From contig NW_026944385.1 of NCBI RefSeq assembly GCF_033439725.1, positions 2,885,001 to 2,949,000 on the forward strand: 64,000 nucleotides of DNA. The letters are read 5' to 3'. Source of the DNA: Neurospora tetraspora (taxonomy: Eukaryota > Ascomycota > Sordariomycetes > Sordariales > Sordariaceae). Positions 22,113-34,642 of this stretch are shown piece after piece; positions within the stretch are counted from its first letter, which is position 1, and the number at the start of each line of letters is the position of its first letter. The position numbers and the translations under genes are program-made. The notes under the pieces were generated by a model. The model was not told the DNA's origin, did no database searches, and saw only the letters and a program-made list of their open reading frames with translations.

Positions 22113-25100
22113 CGCGGCTATACTGTGATCTAAGACTAATATAGATAGAAGGGTCCATTGTACGCAAACTAGTTATATATCTCTAATTTATCCTATATAT
22201 TATTATACTACCTAACGTAATTATACGCTTTATACGTACGCCCTATACGTATATCTGATACTATATATTTATTAATCCTATCCTTTCTTCCCTCTTCTCC
22301 CGCTCTTCTTAATATTAATAATATACTTACGTCCTACTAATTATATTGGGTAACCTAATTAATTTCTATACTTATATTTCCTTTACTTATATTTTAATTA
22401 TTATATACCGACCCCTATTAACAATCCTCTAGCGAATTTTCTAATAAACCCTTTATATTTAGGGTAATACTTTGGGTAGAGAGCCCTTTTTTAAGGCCTT
22501 TAGAGTAAATATTTCTCGGGTAAATACTTCGAGTAACGATTCTAATATTTTAAACCCTATTTAAGAATTATTCGAACGTATTAATATTTTTATTAAAGAT
22601 CGTTATCGGACGAATTTATAGTAGTATTTAATTTACTTCTATATTTATTGAAGGAGTATAATATCCTAGCGGTATAATAAGCGTTTTAATATATTTCCTA
22701 ACGCTTTTAAGGAATTTATTATATATAAGGTATTTTCGGAAATTAGTATTTATTTATACTTCGAATAGGATAATATCAACCTTCCCTCTAACGAATTTAT
22801 TACCTAATTTTAAATAAACGAATAAGTAACGGAACCTACTATTTAATTTCGAATAAACGAATAGGCAATAGAAAAATAGAAATTACCCCGAATATATTTC
22901 TAAATTTCCCTCCGTATAGAATTTAAATTGCTTTTATAGGAATTAAAAGTAGTAGGGGTATTTATATTATTCTTTACTAATAAATTTATTAATAGTATTC
23001 TTATTATTAAGGACGTTTCTAATATTATATAGATTCGTTTTCATTTTCGTTCCGTATATAGAATCCTAATAAAAATTGCTCCCGAATTAATAGAATTATT
23101 TACGGCGCTATATATATAATAACGCGCTTACTAAGGCTCTTATAAATTAAAGGATAGTACTTGGAAAAAAGGGGAGATTTATATTTTCGTAATTATAATA
23201 TCGTTTATTATTATAAATTCCTATATATCCTAAATGAGTATATTTATTCCGAAGCTATTTAATATTTACTTTAAGAATAATTTTATATAATTACGCATAT
23301 ATAATATATTAGTCTAATATAATATAGTTTCTTCGTATAAAGTTATTTTACAAACTATTAATCGATTTATTAATATTTTTATAATATATATATTTAAATT
23401 TTATAAGGGTAGATTTAATTCTCCCTATTAGAATTTAACGCCCCTACATTCGTAAATCTATTTATATATTTATATAATTCTAAATAAACTTTAAATTCGT
23501 TAGTTGTAACCCGAATATAGTTATTATTTATAATAATTTTAATTTTGTAGATTATATAAAACGTTTTAGTATTGGTTGGAAGAACATTATATAGAACTTT
23601 ACTATTTATTTCCTTATTGGTAATCCTAATATTAATAGCCCGTTTATAATATCCTAATAGCGTTTATATATTAAATTCGAATTGGAATAATTATTTAATT
23701 ATTTGAGCGTTATGCCGCTATCCTTCGATAATACGGCCCGTTATTTTACTAAAGGTCGATTAGCCGCTATATTCGGGCGGAAATTAGAATAATCTATCTT
23801 TCTCTTCCTAGTCGTTAAGCGACCGACAACTGCTAAAAGCTATATTTTCTAAATATTAGCTATTATAGAAAATAAAGGTAAAATCGTTAGCGTTTATCGT
23901 CTATATAATAAATTCTTCTTCGATATTTTTGATTTAAATAAAGATAATTTCGGCGATCGACTTATTTTCGTCTATAGTAATTAAAAAATGATATTTTTAT
24001 CCGCTATATTATCTTCGACTAATTTAAAACTAATTATATTTATAATTGTAAATAGTAGATTCTTATTATATTTATGTTCTTTTATATCTTTATAAATTAG
24101 ATTAATATAATTTTTCGTATTTTCTAACCCTTAATAATTAAAGATATTTAAAGTTTTAGAAGGGGCGTCCGGGTAAAATAATATAATATAAAATTCTACG
24201 ACGGTAGGTATCTATTGGAAAATATATTTGCCTTTAGGATCCTAACTTTTCTTATTACTAGGCTCGTCGACTATAATTATATTTCAAAATTTAACCTTAT
24301 TAAATTCTTTATGTACCGAATTATATTAAGCGCCGGGAAAGAATTTATTAATTGGTAACTACTTTTTATCTATAATAAGGTCTTTTTTCTAACTATTTAA
24401 TTTAGGTATAAAATGCCTTCAGGGACAATAAATATTAATTATTATAATATTTATCGTTATTTATAGGTTATCCGTATTTTTATAGTATTTAATAAAACTA
24501 TCTCTTTAAAGGATTACAGCATCCTATAATAAATAATAAACCTCTTTCCTATCCTATTTTATAGTAGTAAATTAAGTAATTATAAACTTAAAATATTTTA
24601 TTTAATAACTACTTTACCCCGAAGTTATAAATAAACCGTTCGTTAATACTATCTTACAATCTAATATAATATGATATTCTACAATTAATAGTTAATAAAA
24701 GGCGATTAGTATAGTCTTCGAATATATTAACGCTTTTTTTATATTCGATATTCAGTAAAACAAGAATTCAATTTACAATACTAGGACTATATTCGTCCAG
24801 CTTTCTACTATTAGCTTATATACTATAGCTATCCATAAAGTCATTAAAAATAATATACGAATTTATCAAACTAATAGATATATAAATCTATTTACTAATA
24901 AAAATATTATTAATTATACTTATATAATATATTAGAATAAGTAAGTATAATAAAAATATACTAATTTCTAACCACCCGATAATTCGGAATTTAATACCCC
25001 TAATATTTTACAATTCGGACTTATTATATTATTAGAATTAAAGTTCGATACCTTTAATATAAAGGAAGTCCAACCTTTACAAATAAATAAGTAAATAATA

Positions 25101-25531
25101 ATCCGAAACCCCGAGAGGGTTATTTGGTAAATAAAAAGGGATATAAGAGAAATAATTATCTGTAATAATAAGGGCGAACGGATATATTTTAATAATAGCG
25201 TTAATTCCGATAATGATTTTGTATAGGCCCTTTCTAATTAATCTTTAAGTATTTATATAAATTAAACCGAAAATAGTTTAGGGCACTATTAATATAGGCT
25301 AATCTCGCGCAAATTTTGTATTTTGCGGAATTACTTCGAAGATTATATAGTATAATAATATTTATATAGGGTATTAGGGCTTTTAAATATAGAATTTTTA
25401 AAAATTAATGGGATATTATAGTAATTATTATTTAAATCCGATAAAGGAGAGAAGAAAGCATTAATATATACTAATATTCGTCTAAACTCTGAAAAATAAT
25501 AACGAACTGGTATTACCGGCCTCCGTAAGAA

Positions 25532-25740
25532 GGGAAGCTAATGTATATAAAGGTTAGCGCGTTTAAAATTAATAGGGGAATTAACCCTCTATTCTCCTAT
25601 TAGTTTTAAACCCCTATAAGGAAAGGAGGTTAATATATATAAAAGTTAACGCGTTTAAAACCAATAGGAGAACTAACTTTCTACTCCCTTATTGGTTTTA
25701 AAACCCTTATAGGGAGAGGAAGCTATATATGTAGAGGAAC
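25532..25740. repeat. 92-bp tandem repeat, two full units and a third partial, each with a hairpin
   Basis: Units start near 25532, 25624 and 25716 (period 92). Each full unit reads GAAGCTAAT/GGAGGTTAAT, then a TATATAAAAGTTAACGCG-like stretch and the hairpin arm TTTAAAACCAATAGGAGAA. The unit-1 hairpin arms are 25561-25580 and 25592-25611; the unit-2 arms are 25654-25671 and 25685-25702. Differences between units are mostly transitions. Confidence 0.75.
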
Positions 25741-25860
25741 TATTATCTTTATAGATTTTAAACGAGTTATTGTTAGTATTTATAATTACCCTTATTGGAT
25801 ATAAATAATAAATTCGTTATTTATTTATAACAATTAAATAGTAATTGAATAATTCAAAAT

Positions 25861-25873
25861 ATTCGTATAAAGT
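25861..25873. repeat. Target-site duplication, left copy (LINE insertion)
   Basis: ATTCGTATAAAGT, identical to 26366-26378. The two copies bracket a GC-rich island inside RIP-mutated DNA. Confidence 0.8.
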
Positions 25874-26365
25874 GATAGTGATAGTAGTCTTATTCCCTAT
25901 GCTAGTAACTATATAATAAGCGCCCGATGGGCATGGGGTCCTTCACCTATTTTCGGAGGGAAAACCGTACATACTTCCGTCTGCCGGATAAAAACCCCCG
26001 CCCCTTGCCCAGCCGCGAGGCCGGCACCTGCGTTTCCTACCGTAGCGGTGCTCACCCACCGCTCGGTGAATAATGACGTTAACGCATCGCCGATATCTTA
26101 CCATCGACTGATGTGTTATCCCTGAGGGTCGGCTTCGCCGACTCCTTCCTCCTCCAACTCAACTGCTAGACGGTACTCTCGGAGCCGTCCCAATCTCAAT
26201 ACCCAACCGAGGAGGCGGTCGGCTTGCTCTCCGTCGTCCAAGTATACAGCCAGTTGCTCTTGGCTGTGCGGCCACTCTTCTTCCCTTATTCGCTGGTTGA
26301 ATGTCCATAGACAGTCGTAAACCAAGTGTGCAAAGGTCTCCTTACCCGTCCCGCAAGAGCAGTAC
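25874..26365 (-). mobile_element. 5'-truncated non-LTR retrotransposon (LINE) 3' end, not RIP-mutated
   Basis: About 490 bp of normal GC content set in RIP-mutated DNA and flanked by a 13-bp direct repeat. On the minus strand, 26367-26116 encodes 83 codons starting YCSCGTGKETFAHLVYDC: the Cys-x-Cys...His...Cys knuckle found at the C-terminus of LINE reverse-transcriptase ORFs. A 3' UTR follows, and the element ends next to the left duplication in a short repeat that reads CTATCA CTATCA on the minus strand. 5' truncation, a long target duplication and a simple-repeat tail fit target-primed reverse transcription. It inserted after the surrounding DNA had been mutated. Confidence 0.8.
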
Positions 26366-26367
26366 AT
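26116..26367 (-). pseudogene. C-terminal fragment of LINE reverse-transcriptase ORF
   Basis: 83-codon open remnant with the terminal zinc-knuckle pattern. No catalytic RT domain remains because the element is truncated at its 5' side. The apparent ATG partly lies in the target duplication and is not a real start. Confidence 0.7.
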
Positions 26368-26378
26368 TCGTATAAAGT
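26366..26378. repeat. Target-site duplication, right copy (LINE insertion)
   Basis: ATTCGTATAAAGT, a perfect copy of 25861-25873. Confidence 0.8.
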
Positions 26379-29300
26379 TAAATAGTATAATAAAATAAAA
26401 TATTTAATAATAAAATCTATTATTTACCTTAATGACGAAATAAAATATATAGGGACGAAATTTATTGTTTACCCTAATAACGTTAAGAAGGTTATAAATA
26501 GTCTCCAAGAGATTAAAATAATAATAAGAATAGCTATCCTACCCCTATTAATGTAGATAATGTTAATAATAGTCTATTTTCGTATTATAGACAGCTAAAA
26601 CCAAAAGTTCAAAATTATCCTAGAATAGATCGAATATTAATACGGTATTAAGATCCGCCTTAAAGAATAGTAAAATCCTATCCAAATTTCCGCTACTTCT
26701 CTTAAGAATATTAGGGCGGTTATAAGTAATATTTTAAAAGGTTTAATACTCTGTAAAAGTTATACAATAGTCTGGTAAGATTTAATATTTATTACTCTAC
26801 CTAACGCTAATAAATATACGATATGGATAATTCTTTAAGAGAGCCCTAGAATTAAAGAGGAAAAATTATTATTTAAGGACGATAATAAAAGTAAATTAGA
26901 AGGAAGGCGCTGATTAATATTCGGAGTATTATTAAATTATTTATCCTCTAATTCTTTAAATTAAATATTCTTTTAGATAATATCTACTATTATAGTTATT
27001 TAAAGAACATAGATTTATTTACGCTATTTTATAGTTCGTTCCTTTAGTCCTAAACGAAGATTTTCTAATCGAAGCGGCCTTCCGAAAACGTAATAGTTTT
27101 AAATATACTTTTTTCTTCGGAAATTAAATTATAGTATTATCTATAATAATTAATTCCTAATTCCTTCTTCCATATACTGTTGCTTCTATTTTATTAAAAT
27201 CTAAAGGGGTAAAGCAATTTATTGTATTTTATTTCTTCCTTCGAATATATTAGGGCTTTTTCGTCCAAAGTTATTAATAGCTTCCTAAGAGAACGATAAA
27301 AATCTTTTTCGGACTTCTATCTAATATTTTAAAATATAAAATTTACTATTAATTCTGGAAGTTTAATAAAATTATACTCCGCTCTACCGTCTCCCCAATA
27401 GGATTTATATAATTAAAAATCATTATTTAAAACACTAATTAGCCACTATTTTAAAATACTCGGGTAGGGGACCGCCTTAAATTAAAGATATTTATCAATT
27501 TCTACCCTATATATAGCGTAGATATTAATATAAATTAATTCTTAAAAACTATAATAAAGAAAATAAATAGATAATATATTCCTAAGTATTCCGATCCTTT
27601 AAATACTTAAAATTTATCCTATAAAAGAATATTAGGTTATAAATTAGAAGAAGTTTAAAAGGTAATTATAAATTAAACGTACTTTTATTTAGGGAAATTG
27701 GATAAACCTTTAGAAAATTACGGAATAGGTATAAATTTAAATGCGTCGGAAATATTTATGGTAACGGGAGGGTTTATTGTATTAAGGCGAGGATATTTCG
27801 ATAAAGGAATTAATTAAAAAGCCGTTCTACCGAAAATTCTTCCCCAATAATAAGTAGACGACCTTTAGAAAAAAAGTCTATTTAATTACCATTTCTCCTC
27901 CTCCGACGCGGGTTAAATTAATTATTAAATTATTCTATTCTTCGAAAAACCGCTGAACTACCTTAATACAATTTTCTATTGCGTCCGAAAGTCCAGGAAA
28001 ATCGACTAATATTATTCTTTCTTTAAATACGTCCAATTTAATATAAAATTTAATTTACTTTACTAATAGCTATACTTCGAACCCTTATAGGGTAGGCAAA
28101 AAATCTACGTATAACTTATTAAATTTAGTAAATTCCTTCAAATTAATAGAGCTAATATATTATATATTATTAAAAAATATTTCGATATTTCAATTTAATC
28201 CTATTCTAAGCGCCATATAATATAGATAATCTCATTTTCCGAACGTTTCTTTACTAGCAATAACTTTAATAGTATACCTATAGACCGCTAGTAAGTTAAT
28301 ATTAATTATAAAATAATTAACCTAATAATTATTTTATATCGTAAGTATTATTATCGCAATTATTATTATCGGAATTATTATTATCCATTATTAAGTACTT
28401 AACCCCTTTTCGGACGAATACTTAATTATCCTTTACTAAGGCAACTTCCGCCGCACTCGTAATTACTACTTCTAATATATTTTTTATAATATCTAACAAT
28501 TTACTATAGTTCCTTCTAATTATATTTTAAACCTTTACGACTGAATCCTAAAGGATTCGAATAGCTATTATAATATTCCATTCCAACTTTATAACCTTAT
28601 CATCGAATACTTAATTTATTCGAACTATTTCGAACCTAATTCTTTTTTAAATTACTCTTTCTACCCTTACTTCTATATCTTATAATAATTACTTATAAAA
28701 ACTTTCGAAAGACTATATTCGATTTAACGTATCAGTATAATTAATAGCTATTTATACGGCGAATTAAACGGAAATATAATAAATATCGCAATGAATTATA
28801 ATAAATCCCAATATTAAATTCGTATAATTTAAATTACTAATTATAGGTTAATCATTATCTAGACCCAACTATAATTAATATACGTCCGATAAATAAAGCG
28901 TAATTATATAATATTAAGGTTAATATATACTTAAAAATAGTTACTACCTCGGTTTGTATAATTCCAATAGGTGATCCGATTTAAAATAAAACCTTTCGTA
29001 GGTAATTATTTTACTATCCATTCCCTACCGTAATTCCAATTCCTTTAAATAACTTCTTTTAAAGTCAATTAAAAATTTATTTATTATATTTATTAGAATT
29101 TTATATTATAACCAATTCACTTCGAAATAGTATTTATATAGGAAATCGGTTTTTAATAAGCGTAAATTACGTTCCGATATATTTACTCTTCCTAATATAG
29201 TATTAAAGTATTTTATATTGCCTTTAAAGTTAGGATTCTCTTTTTAGTCGATTTCGAACTATATAGTATAATAGGGCTAATTTAAATATAAATATAACGT

Positions 29301-29958
29301 CCGAACGGCCGTTAATCGGTCGGTAAAATAAATAGGTACATATTTAATAATTTAATTATATTATTATTCTATAAATAGTAATTAGAAACATAGTACTAGG
29401 AAACCTTATTCGCTACGCAATTAATTAAATAACGATAACAATGGGTTAAAAATGCCCAATCTAAAATATAATTATAAATAGTCCGGCTAATAGTAGTTTT
29501 TAGTAAAGTCTTTCTATTTAAAAGGTAGAATAATAAGAATAATCGCCTAAATTATAGGGTTGGAATTTTCTAAAATAGCGAACGTAAAAGGACTTATAAT
29601 AAATTACTAAACGAATAGTTAATTAGGAATAAATAAATAGTCTTTATAAAGTAATTAAATGCGTTTAAAGCGGAATATAATACCGGCGAAGTAGGTAATA
29701 GTACGACCGTTTTTTTATATTAATACGAAAGGAAAATTCTAATTATTTAATAATAGGATCGTTAATTTTTATTTATACCCAATAAATTAGTATAACTTAT
29801 AAAATAGTAGAATAAAATCCCCTTATTATATTCTTCGGAACTTGGAAATCTAATTTATTTATTTTCTTTGCTTTTATTTCCCGTTTCTTTACTTTATATA
29901 TTACCCTACGTGCCTTCGTAAAGTATACCTTCTTCTATACCGGTTCTCTTAATTCTTC

Positions 29959-30068
29959 GCTATCGCCGTCGCTATCGCCGTTGCTATTGCCGTCGTTATT
30001 ACTATCGCTATCATTAGTATTTTCGGTAGTATTATCGCCGTCGCTATCGCCGTTGCTATCGCCGTCGT
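29959..30068. repeat. 12-bp repeat cluster (GCTATCGCCGTC-like)
   Basis: Two blocks of units such as GCTATCGCCGTC and GCTATCGCCGTT, separated by about 35 bp of more degraded units. Read on the minus strand they give Gly-Asp-Ser/Asn-Gly-Asp-type codons, so this may be the relic of a low-complexity acidic protein segment in a dead element. Confidence 0.65.
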
Positions 30069-30392
30069 TACCATTAGTATTGTTAGTAGTATCCTTAATA
30101 ATATTCGTTATATACTAAATAAATTAATGGAATTTATTGTATTAAAGTAAAATCATTATACTTCGATATTATTTGAATCTTATAGTAGCTATTCGTTTAA
30201 AATAATTAAAATTTAAACGAATTAATAAAATCTAATATAATATACATAGGTTAAAATTACTGTACTTTGTAGTTGCCTACTTTTAAATATTTATTGTTAG
30301 TTGCGTTGGATTATCCACTTAGGTTTTTTCTTTTTAAATTAAAATAAAATATTTGTAATATTTAGTTAATAATACCGTTCGTTTTGACTTAA

Positions 30393-30506
30393 TTTATTTA
30401 TAATATAAAGTTTATAATTAATTAAATAATAAGGTTTAGTTGAAAGGATATATAGGGAGTTAAGCCTAAATATTTAATTTACGTATATATAATCCTTAGA
30501 AGAATT
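30393..30506. repeat. Direct repeat pair, copy 1 (offset 204 bp)
   Basis: Aligns without gaps to 30597-30710. Most mismatches are C/T or G/A, and this copy carries more T and A, consistent with stronger RIP. Confidence 0.7.
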
Positions 30507-30596
30507 TTAGTAAACGCTATATATAGGGTTAAAAATATTAGATAACGGCCTTTATAGTAATTTCGACAGTAACGTCCCTAGGGTTGTAAGTTCTAA

Positions 30597-30710
30597 CTTA
30601 TTTATAATATAAAGCCTATAATCAATTAAATAGTAGGGCTTAGCTGAAAGGATAGATAGGGAATTAAACCTTAAAGCTCAACCTACCTATATATAATTTT
30701 TAGAAGAATT
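30597..30710. repeat. Direct repeat pair, copy 2
   Basis: Partner of 30393-30506, less mutated; for example it reads GGGCTTAGCTGAAAGGATA where copy 1 reads AGGTTTAGTTGAAAGGATA. Confidence 0.7.
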
Positions 30711-31832
30711 AGGAATAAACGGTCGCTATAAATTATATTTACGATTCTATTCAGCTCGTATTTTAAATAATTATATACTTACAATTAAGGGGGGGAGGGG
30801 TAATAAAAGAAGCGATAGTTCCTATAATAAAAGGAATTGGACTATACTTTAATAATAATACGACTAATAGAGGTATAGAACGACTATTCTATATATTTTA
30901 AGTAATATTTTAAGTAAAAGCCTAAGTAAATTGGTAAGAAGCTATAGTATATAGTAAAGTAAGTACGAATATAGTAAATAAAGAAAGATCTGGTAGACGA
31001 ATGTAATATACAATAAGATGGTTTAATAAAGATTCGCTTATATATATAATGAAGATACTTTATATATACGCTTATTAGTTAAAATCGGCTATTTAAAAAT
31101 ATTATGCTAACGAACGTTCTAAGATATAATACAATTTAATATATTGTATAGTAAATATTTAATAAATTATTAATATAATATATAACTACGTTTAATTATA
31201 TTTTATTTATTTATTCGTAAGTTATTCGATTACGAAGTTAGAAAGCGAATGTATGAAACGAATAGTCGGTAAAACCCTATAGCGAAAGTATTAACACGGA
31301 CTTATATAGATTTAAACGTTAAAATTCGTATTTATTTACCGAGTAGGGAATTAAAACGTAGCGCGAAAATTCCTAAAGTATATTAAAGTATACTAAAGTC
31401 AAATAGTGAGGACAATAAGAATTAATTCGACGAATATCCTTAAGGAATATACAAAAACATTAATATAAAAACGAAAAGAGAATATAATAAATATTATAAT
31501 AATATATAAATTAAATAAACGCTATTTCCTAAAATTTATAAATTTATTAAAGGATAGAAAATAACGCTAATTAAAGCTAATGAAAGCCTAGAAGGGGAGC
31601 GGTACTTAAAGATATTAATCCTAATATAATAGCGATATAATTGTTCAAACCTATATAAGCGAATAAAAGTAGTAAAGACTCCGCGCTCTATTATTTAAAT
31701 ATCGTAATTAATAAAAATAAGAAATATTTAAAAATCCCTAAGATTTAAAGTAAATATATACTGATTATTATTTATTTCTCTATATTAATATGGGTAATTG
31801 AAGTAATAAAGGTTAGAGTATTTTAAATAATA

Positions 31833-31992
31833 ATATACGAATATCGAAATATAAACTATATCTTCCGTTATAAAAACTAATAGGGGAAATACCCTTCTTA
31901 CGTAGTAGTATACGAATATTAAAATATAGATTATATTATCCATTATAAAAACTAATAGGGGAAATACTTATTCTTACCCCTATTAGATTTAA
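31833..31992. repeat. 75-bp tandem duplication carrying the AATAGGGG arm
   Basis: TACGAATATCGAAATATA and TACGAATATTAAAATATA begin two units that both contain TTATAAAAACTAATAGGGGA, 75 bp apart. The second unit ends in a hairpin: arm 31947-31961 pairs with 31977-31992. Confidence 0.65.
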
Positions 31993-33569
31993 ATAAGGCC
32001 GGAATTAGATAGGACTATCGGATTTAGCTACCTAATTCTCGCGTATGTAATCGGTAACCTACTCCGGAATCTATATTTTATTACTATTATAAGTAGTAGG
32101 AATTATGAATTTATATACTTTATATATATTGTCTTCTCTCCCGAATATTTTTATAACTTCGTATTTATTATTTATAAATGGGTTATATTATAAGCGGTAA
32201 TATAAATACCCCTTCGATTATACGTATTTTCGGGCCTATTCCAAATATTATTCGTTGAAAAGCTTTTCGACGGACTTTTTATTATATACCTTTTTTGTTT
32301 TAGCGAAAAGTACGCGTAGGAAACGACTTATATATTCCGTTATGAGTTGGATTATACGAATTAGTTTATTATCGTTAATAGGAGTTCTATAATTATTTAT
32401 ACTTTAATTACCGCCGACTAAAATTTTATTGTTATTAGTAGCCGTTCTATCCTTATTTAAAGTTTTTTAGCTACCCTCCTCCCTATAACGTTATTTATTA
32501 AACGTAGCGCTATTACTAAATATATATAAATGTTTTTTTAAGTATTATAAAGGGGTTAATGTTAGCTATTGTTTCTATTCTTTAAGTATTAATAAGTAAG
32601 AGTATCTTTATTATATTAATAATATATATAAATTATAATATTTTTTCAATTAATTTCTTCTACTTTAGAATATAATATTATTATTCCGATTAAAAAAATT
32701 TAATTAGAGCTTGTATTAAAATTATAAAGTAGCGTTTCTTTTATTCGTTTAAAAGAGGGGTCTAGGCTACCTCTAATAGCCTACCGTTGTTAACTGGCTC
32801 GTTAGGATCGGGGTATATATCGACGTATATAGGATTAATAATAGGGAAGAGACGGATTATATTTACCTATTTATAATCGCTATATTCGTTTTCGAAGTCC
32901 CTTACTTTAATCGAATTCTATTTAGTATATACTTTAACGATATGAATATATATAACCCTAATTTTGTCCGTACGAGGGGATATAAATACATTAATATATT
33001 AGAAAGGTTCGGCTACTTATAAGAACCGATCGAAATTATAAGTAAGGATGGTTTTAGTAATTTTGTAAATAATAATCGATTTTAGTACGGGCGAATTGAC
33101 TTTGTAGGTAATTATAAATGACGGCTATAACGTATAGACCTACTAATAAAAGAGGTTAATATAGCGGTTTTAAATTCGATAGGGGAAATAGGAAGGAAAA
33201 TAAACTTTACGTATAATCTTTTCTTCTTACTAATTAGAAATAATTCCGTTAATTTAAGGAAAGTATTATTTTATAATTTTAATTTAATTAATATAATAGA
33301 ATCGATTAAAATATTAGAAGATTATTAAAATATTCTATATAAACTTTAATCTAATACCCGTACTATATTAAATGTAAATATTAAATTTAACTATAGTAAT
33401 ACTAGAATTAAAGATTAAAATATCAATCCTCGTATACTTATTATTCTAATCATAAATAATATTAATATACTTTTACGCGCTTTAATTTAATATAATCGCT
33501 TTAACGACGAAATTAGCTGTTTAGAAGAAAAAATAGAGGGTCCTAATAAATATTAAACGATATCGACGA

Positions 33570-33623
33570 TTAAAACCGATATGGGAGAATATTGGGGGAA
33601 GTTTGCCTCCCCTATCGGTTTTA
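33570..33623. repeat. Dispersed hairpin element (AACCGATAGGGG family)
   Basis: Arms TTAAAACCGATATGGGAGA (33570-33588) and its near-complement at 33605-33623, which ends CTATCGGTTTTAG. Same arm sequence as the other hairpins of the block. Confidence 0.65.
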
Positions 33624-34091
33624 GGCTATTAATAGGGTATATTTATATTTATATTTATAAGTAATTAATAACAATAAGGATACGTTCGCTAGTTTATAAT
33701 TCTTTGCAATATTTATTTAGAATTTATATTTATAAAGGGGATTAGGACGCCGCTTAATAAACCATACCCGTCCGATCGATAGGTAGTAAAATATTAGGAT
33801 TATTAATAAAGTAATTATATATATATATTAAACTTCTATTAAAATTCAATTTAATAAGTACGTTAACTTTATTAACGCTTAAACTAGCTGACGATTTTAG
33901 CCTTCTTATCTTTTTTTAAAATAAAGATTTCTTATTAAGTATTCTATTCCCGGAATTGTATTTTCGCTATAGCTTTACAACCGATTTTATTATTTATTTA
34001 TAATATATTTTATGTATATATATTTTAAATAAAGAAGAATAGCCTTTATATTAGGAAAGGCCTAACGCCCTTCGCTTTATCTTTTAAATTA

Positions 34092-34096
34092 AAATA
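34092..34096. repeat. Target-site duplication, left copy (solo LTR)
   Basis: AAATA, repeated exactly at 34638-34642. Confidence 0.75.
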
Positions 34097-34637
34097 TGTT
34101 AACGTGTGGCTAGTACTGTGCCTTGTAACTGCCTTGTACTACCTTGTAGTATAGAAGGCTAGTTGAACTATTCCTTCTACGGAATCAGTTGACTCAGTCC
34201 CCACAGAATGTACTAGAATACAAGAGGTTTTGCCACTGTATTCTAGAGTCTTATAACTTAGCTAGCATTTCTTCCAGACTGATTTGTCATCACAGGATTC
34301 AACAGAAGCTTCTAGATGCTTAGTGTCCATGTATATAGAGACCTCTCCTCTCCTTCAGTTCGTCACTCCTTAAGCAAGCAAGCACAAGTCAAGCAATACA
34401 ATATAGTCTTTTCTCACAGTGCAGAGTCCACTGTAATCTTCTGTCTTGAGAGCAGAGTCCTCTCTAAGACCTCTTTTACAACATCCTTTTATTGTACTTG
34501 CAACTACGCTGCTTCCTTCAGCATTGCTGTCGTACTTCCTACCGCTTCCGCTCCGCTCTGCTACAAGTGCATAGTTCACTGTAGCAACCTTGTACTGGTG
34601 CTATCATTATAGGCCAGTCAGGGCACCGCAGCAAACA
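34097..34637. mobile_element. Solo LTR, 541 bp, not RIP-mutated
   Basis: A normal-composition island in RIP-mutated DNA. It begins TGTTAACG and ends GCAAACA, so the termini are TGTT...AACA (TG...CA rule) and it is bracketed by the 5-bp duplication AAATA. No internal retrotransposon sequence or second LTR is adjacent, so this is what LTR-LTR recombination leaves. The superfamily (Copia or Gypsy) cannot be decided without internal sequence. A 98-codon frame within it (34316-34612) is not treated as a gene. Confidence 0.82.
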
Positions 34638-34642
34638 AAATA
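34638..34642. repeat. Target-site duplication, right copy (solo LTR)
   Basis: AAATA immediately after the terminal CA of the LTR. Confidence 0.75.

Noticed and set aside
34316-34612. 98-codon frame as a possible gene in the RIP block
   Set aside because: It lies wholly inside the solo LTR and has no motif; the LTR termini and target duplication explain the island better.
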